In this document: positions 63,695 through 64,000 of the stretch, piece after piece
Numbering within the stretch: the stretch's first letter is position 1
Layout: every line of letters begins with the position of its first letter
DNA from: Nitrospirales bacterium LBB_01
GTDB taxonomy: Bacteria > Nitrospirota > Thermodesulfovibrionia > Thermodesulfovibrionales > Magnetobacteriaceae
Assembly: GCA_004376055.2 (NCBI GenBank)
Contig: CP049016.1
Location: forward strand, 682,001-746,000
DNA: 64,000 bases
Direction: 5' to 3'
Program-made: the position numbers and the translations under genes
Notes under the pieces: model-generated
What the model was told of the DNA's origin: nothing
Seen by the model: only the letters and a program-made list of their open reading frames with translations
Databases searched by the model: none

Positions 63695-64000
63695 TCAAAA
63701 AAGTTCAATATTGTCTCCAAGGTCATCTTCTTTTTTAGAACCGTCACCATCATCGCCAAAGAAAAGCGCATCTGCACCGTCATCAGCTTGCCCTAACGAG
63801 TCTTTATGAATCAACCGCTCAGAGTCCATCGTGTAACGCTGTAACATATCGTTTAAATCGGGAGTAAAGTCTGTGTGTTCGTAAATATCATCTGGGATTT
63901 TATCTCTTACCTCTGTAAGCACTGCCTCTATCTCATCGGCTGCGGCAGTTAGTTTCTCTCGTATTATTTTATCAAAGCTTATGCCTGAAATCACTTGCGC
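63695..64000 (-). CDS. Hypothetical protein, start outside window
   Basis: The frame is open at the right edge (63994 GTG is not necessarily the start), so only the C-terminal 100 or so residues are seen. Predicted helical (EKLTAAADEIEAVLTEVRDK) with a very acidic C-terminus (DDGDGSKKEDDLGDNIELF). It sits upstream of STAS-cheY-cheA and is probably a chemotaxis-cluster protein; CheZ was considered but the sequence does not contain a CheZ-type motif. Confidence 0.6.
   Translation of the reverse strand, partial: AQVISGISFDKIIREKLTAAADEIEAVLTEVRDKIPDDIYEHTDFTPDLNDMLQRYTMDSERLIHKDSLGQADDGADALFFGDDGDGSKKEDDLGDNIELF

Noticed and set aside
1-64000. tRNA, rRNA or other standard structured RNA genes
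   Set aside because: No tRNA cloverleaf or rRNA segment was recognised by eye. A covariance-model scan would be needed to exclude small RNAs.

Overview
The window looks like a chromosomal segment of a Gram-negative bacterium. It has LPS-heptose genes (gmhA, rfaE2, two heptosyltransferase-like GT9 proteins), a small LptM-like lipoprotein gene, a futalosine-type menaquinone gene (mqnB), and a three-gene glutamate synthase whose parts carry ferredoxin domains. Chemotaxis and c-di-GMP-linked genes are also present. This mix, together with the abundant small REP-like repeat elements, recalls Nitrospirota (Thermodesulfovibrio / magnetotactic Nitrospirota type). That placement is an inference from gene content; no rRNA, tRNA or marker phylogeny is available here.

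Layout. 1-4.7 kb: end of a TPR membrane protein, a polysaccharide flippase, a Bro-N fragment, a REP-associated (Y1/RAYT) transposase, and a GT9 glycosyltransferase. 4.7-12.4 kb: ligA, then a pyrimidine operon pyrR-pyrB-pyrC-carA preceded by a PyrR-binding RNA hairpin, then a Rieske protein, mqnB and a Nudix hydrolase. 12.7-16.8 kb: FabG-like reductase, bioD, secA. 17-27 kb: radical SAM/B12 protein and a response regulator-TPR protein (minus strand), then argH-lptM-gmhA-ruvC (plus), a TIGR02757 protein, glgA and an O-methyltransferase (minus). 27-41 kb: a DUF1460-like secreted protein, GT2, purD, a Ser/Thr kinase fused to a cNMP domain, the three-gene glutamate synthase, a PEP carboxykinase-like protein, an M50 protease, trpS and an FmdB zinc ribbon.

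41.2-46.1 kb is an accessory, repeat-dominated region. It holds a broken toxin-antitoxin pair split by a 177-bp miniature element, a GIY-YIG endonuclease gene bracketed by REP palindromes, a secreted protein of unknown function, short tandem repeats, and a MinD/FlhG-like ATPase. 46.1-64 kb: a metallopeptidase-like protein with an altered active site, two GT4 and one GT9 glycosyltransferases, mfd, rfaE2, a DUF202 pair, a pseudogene, aspartate aminotransferase, an IMPase-like phosphatase, yajQ, a TMTC-like TPR membrane protein, an ABC ATPase with a truncated permease remnant, and a chemotaxis block (cheA, cheY, STAS, unknown).

The most notable structure is a population of small non-coding elements bounded by terminal inverted repeats. 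Two terminal-repeat families carry REP-like palindromes of the type CTGGATTCCYGC...GCRGGAATGACA. One family has ends TACCRAGTWGC and shows 3-bp TAA/TTA flanking duplications, like a Tourist/IS5-type MITE. One copy interrupts a toxin gene exactly, so that removing it restores the codons; another sits at a stop codon just upstream of the MinD-like gene. Two members are both 177 bp long but carry unrelated palindromic cores. A RAYT transposase and a GIY-YIG nuclease in the same window are candidate partners.
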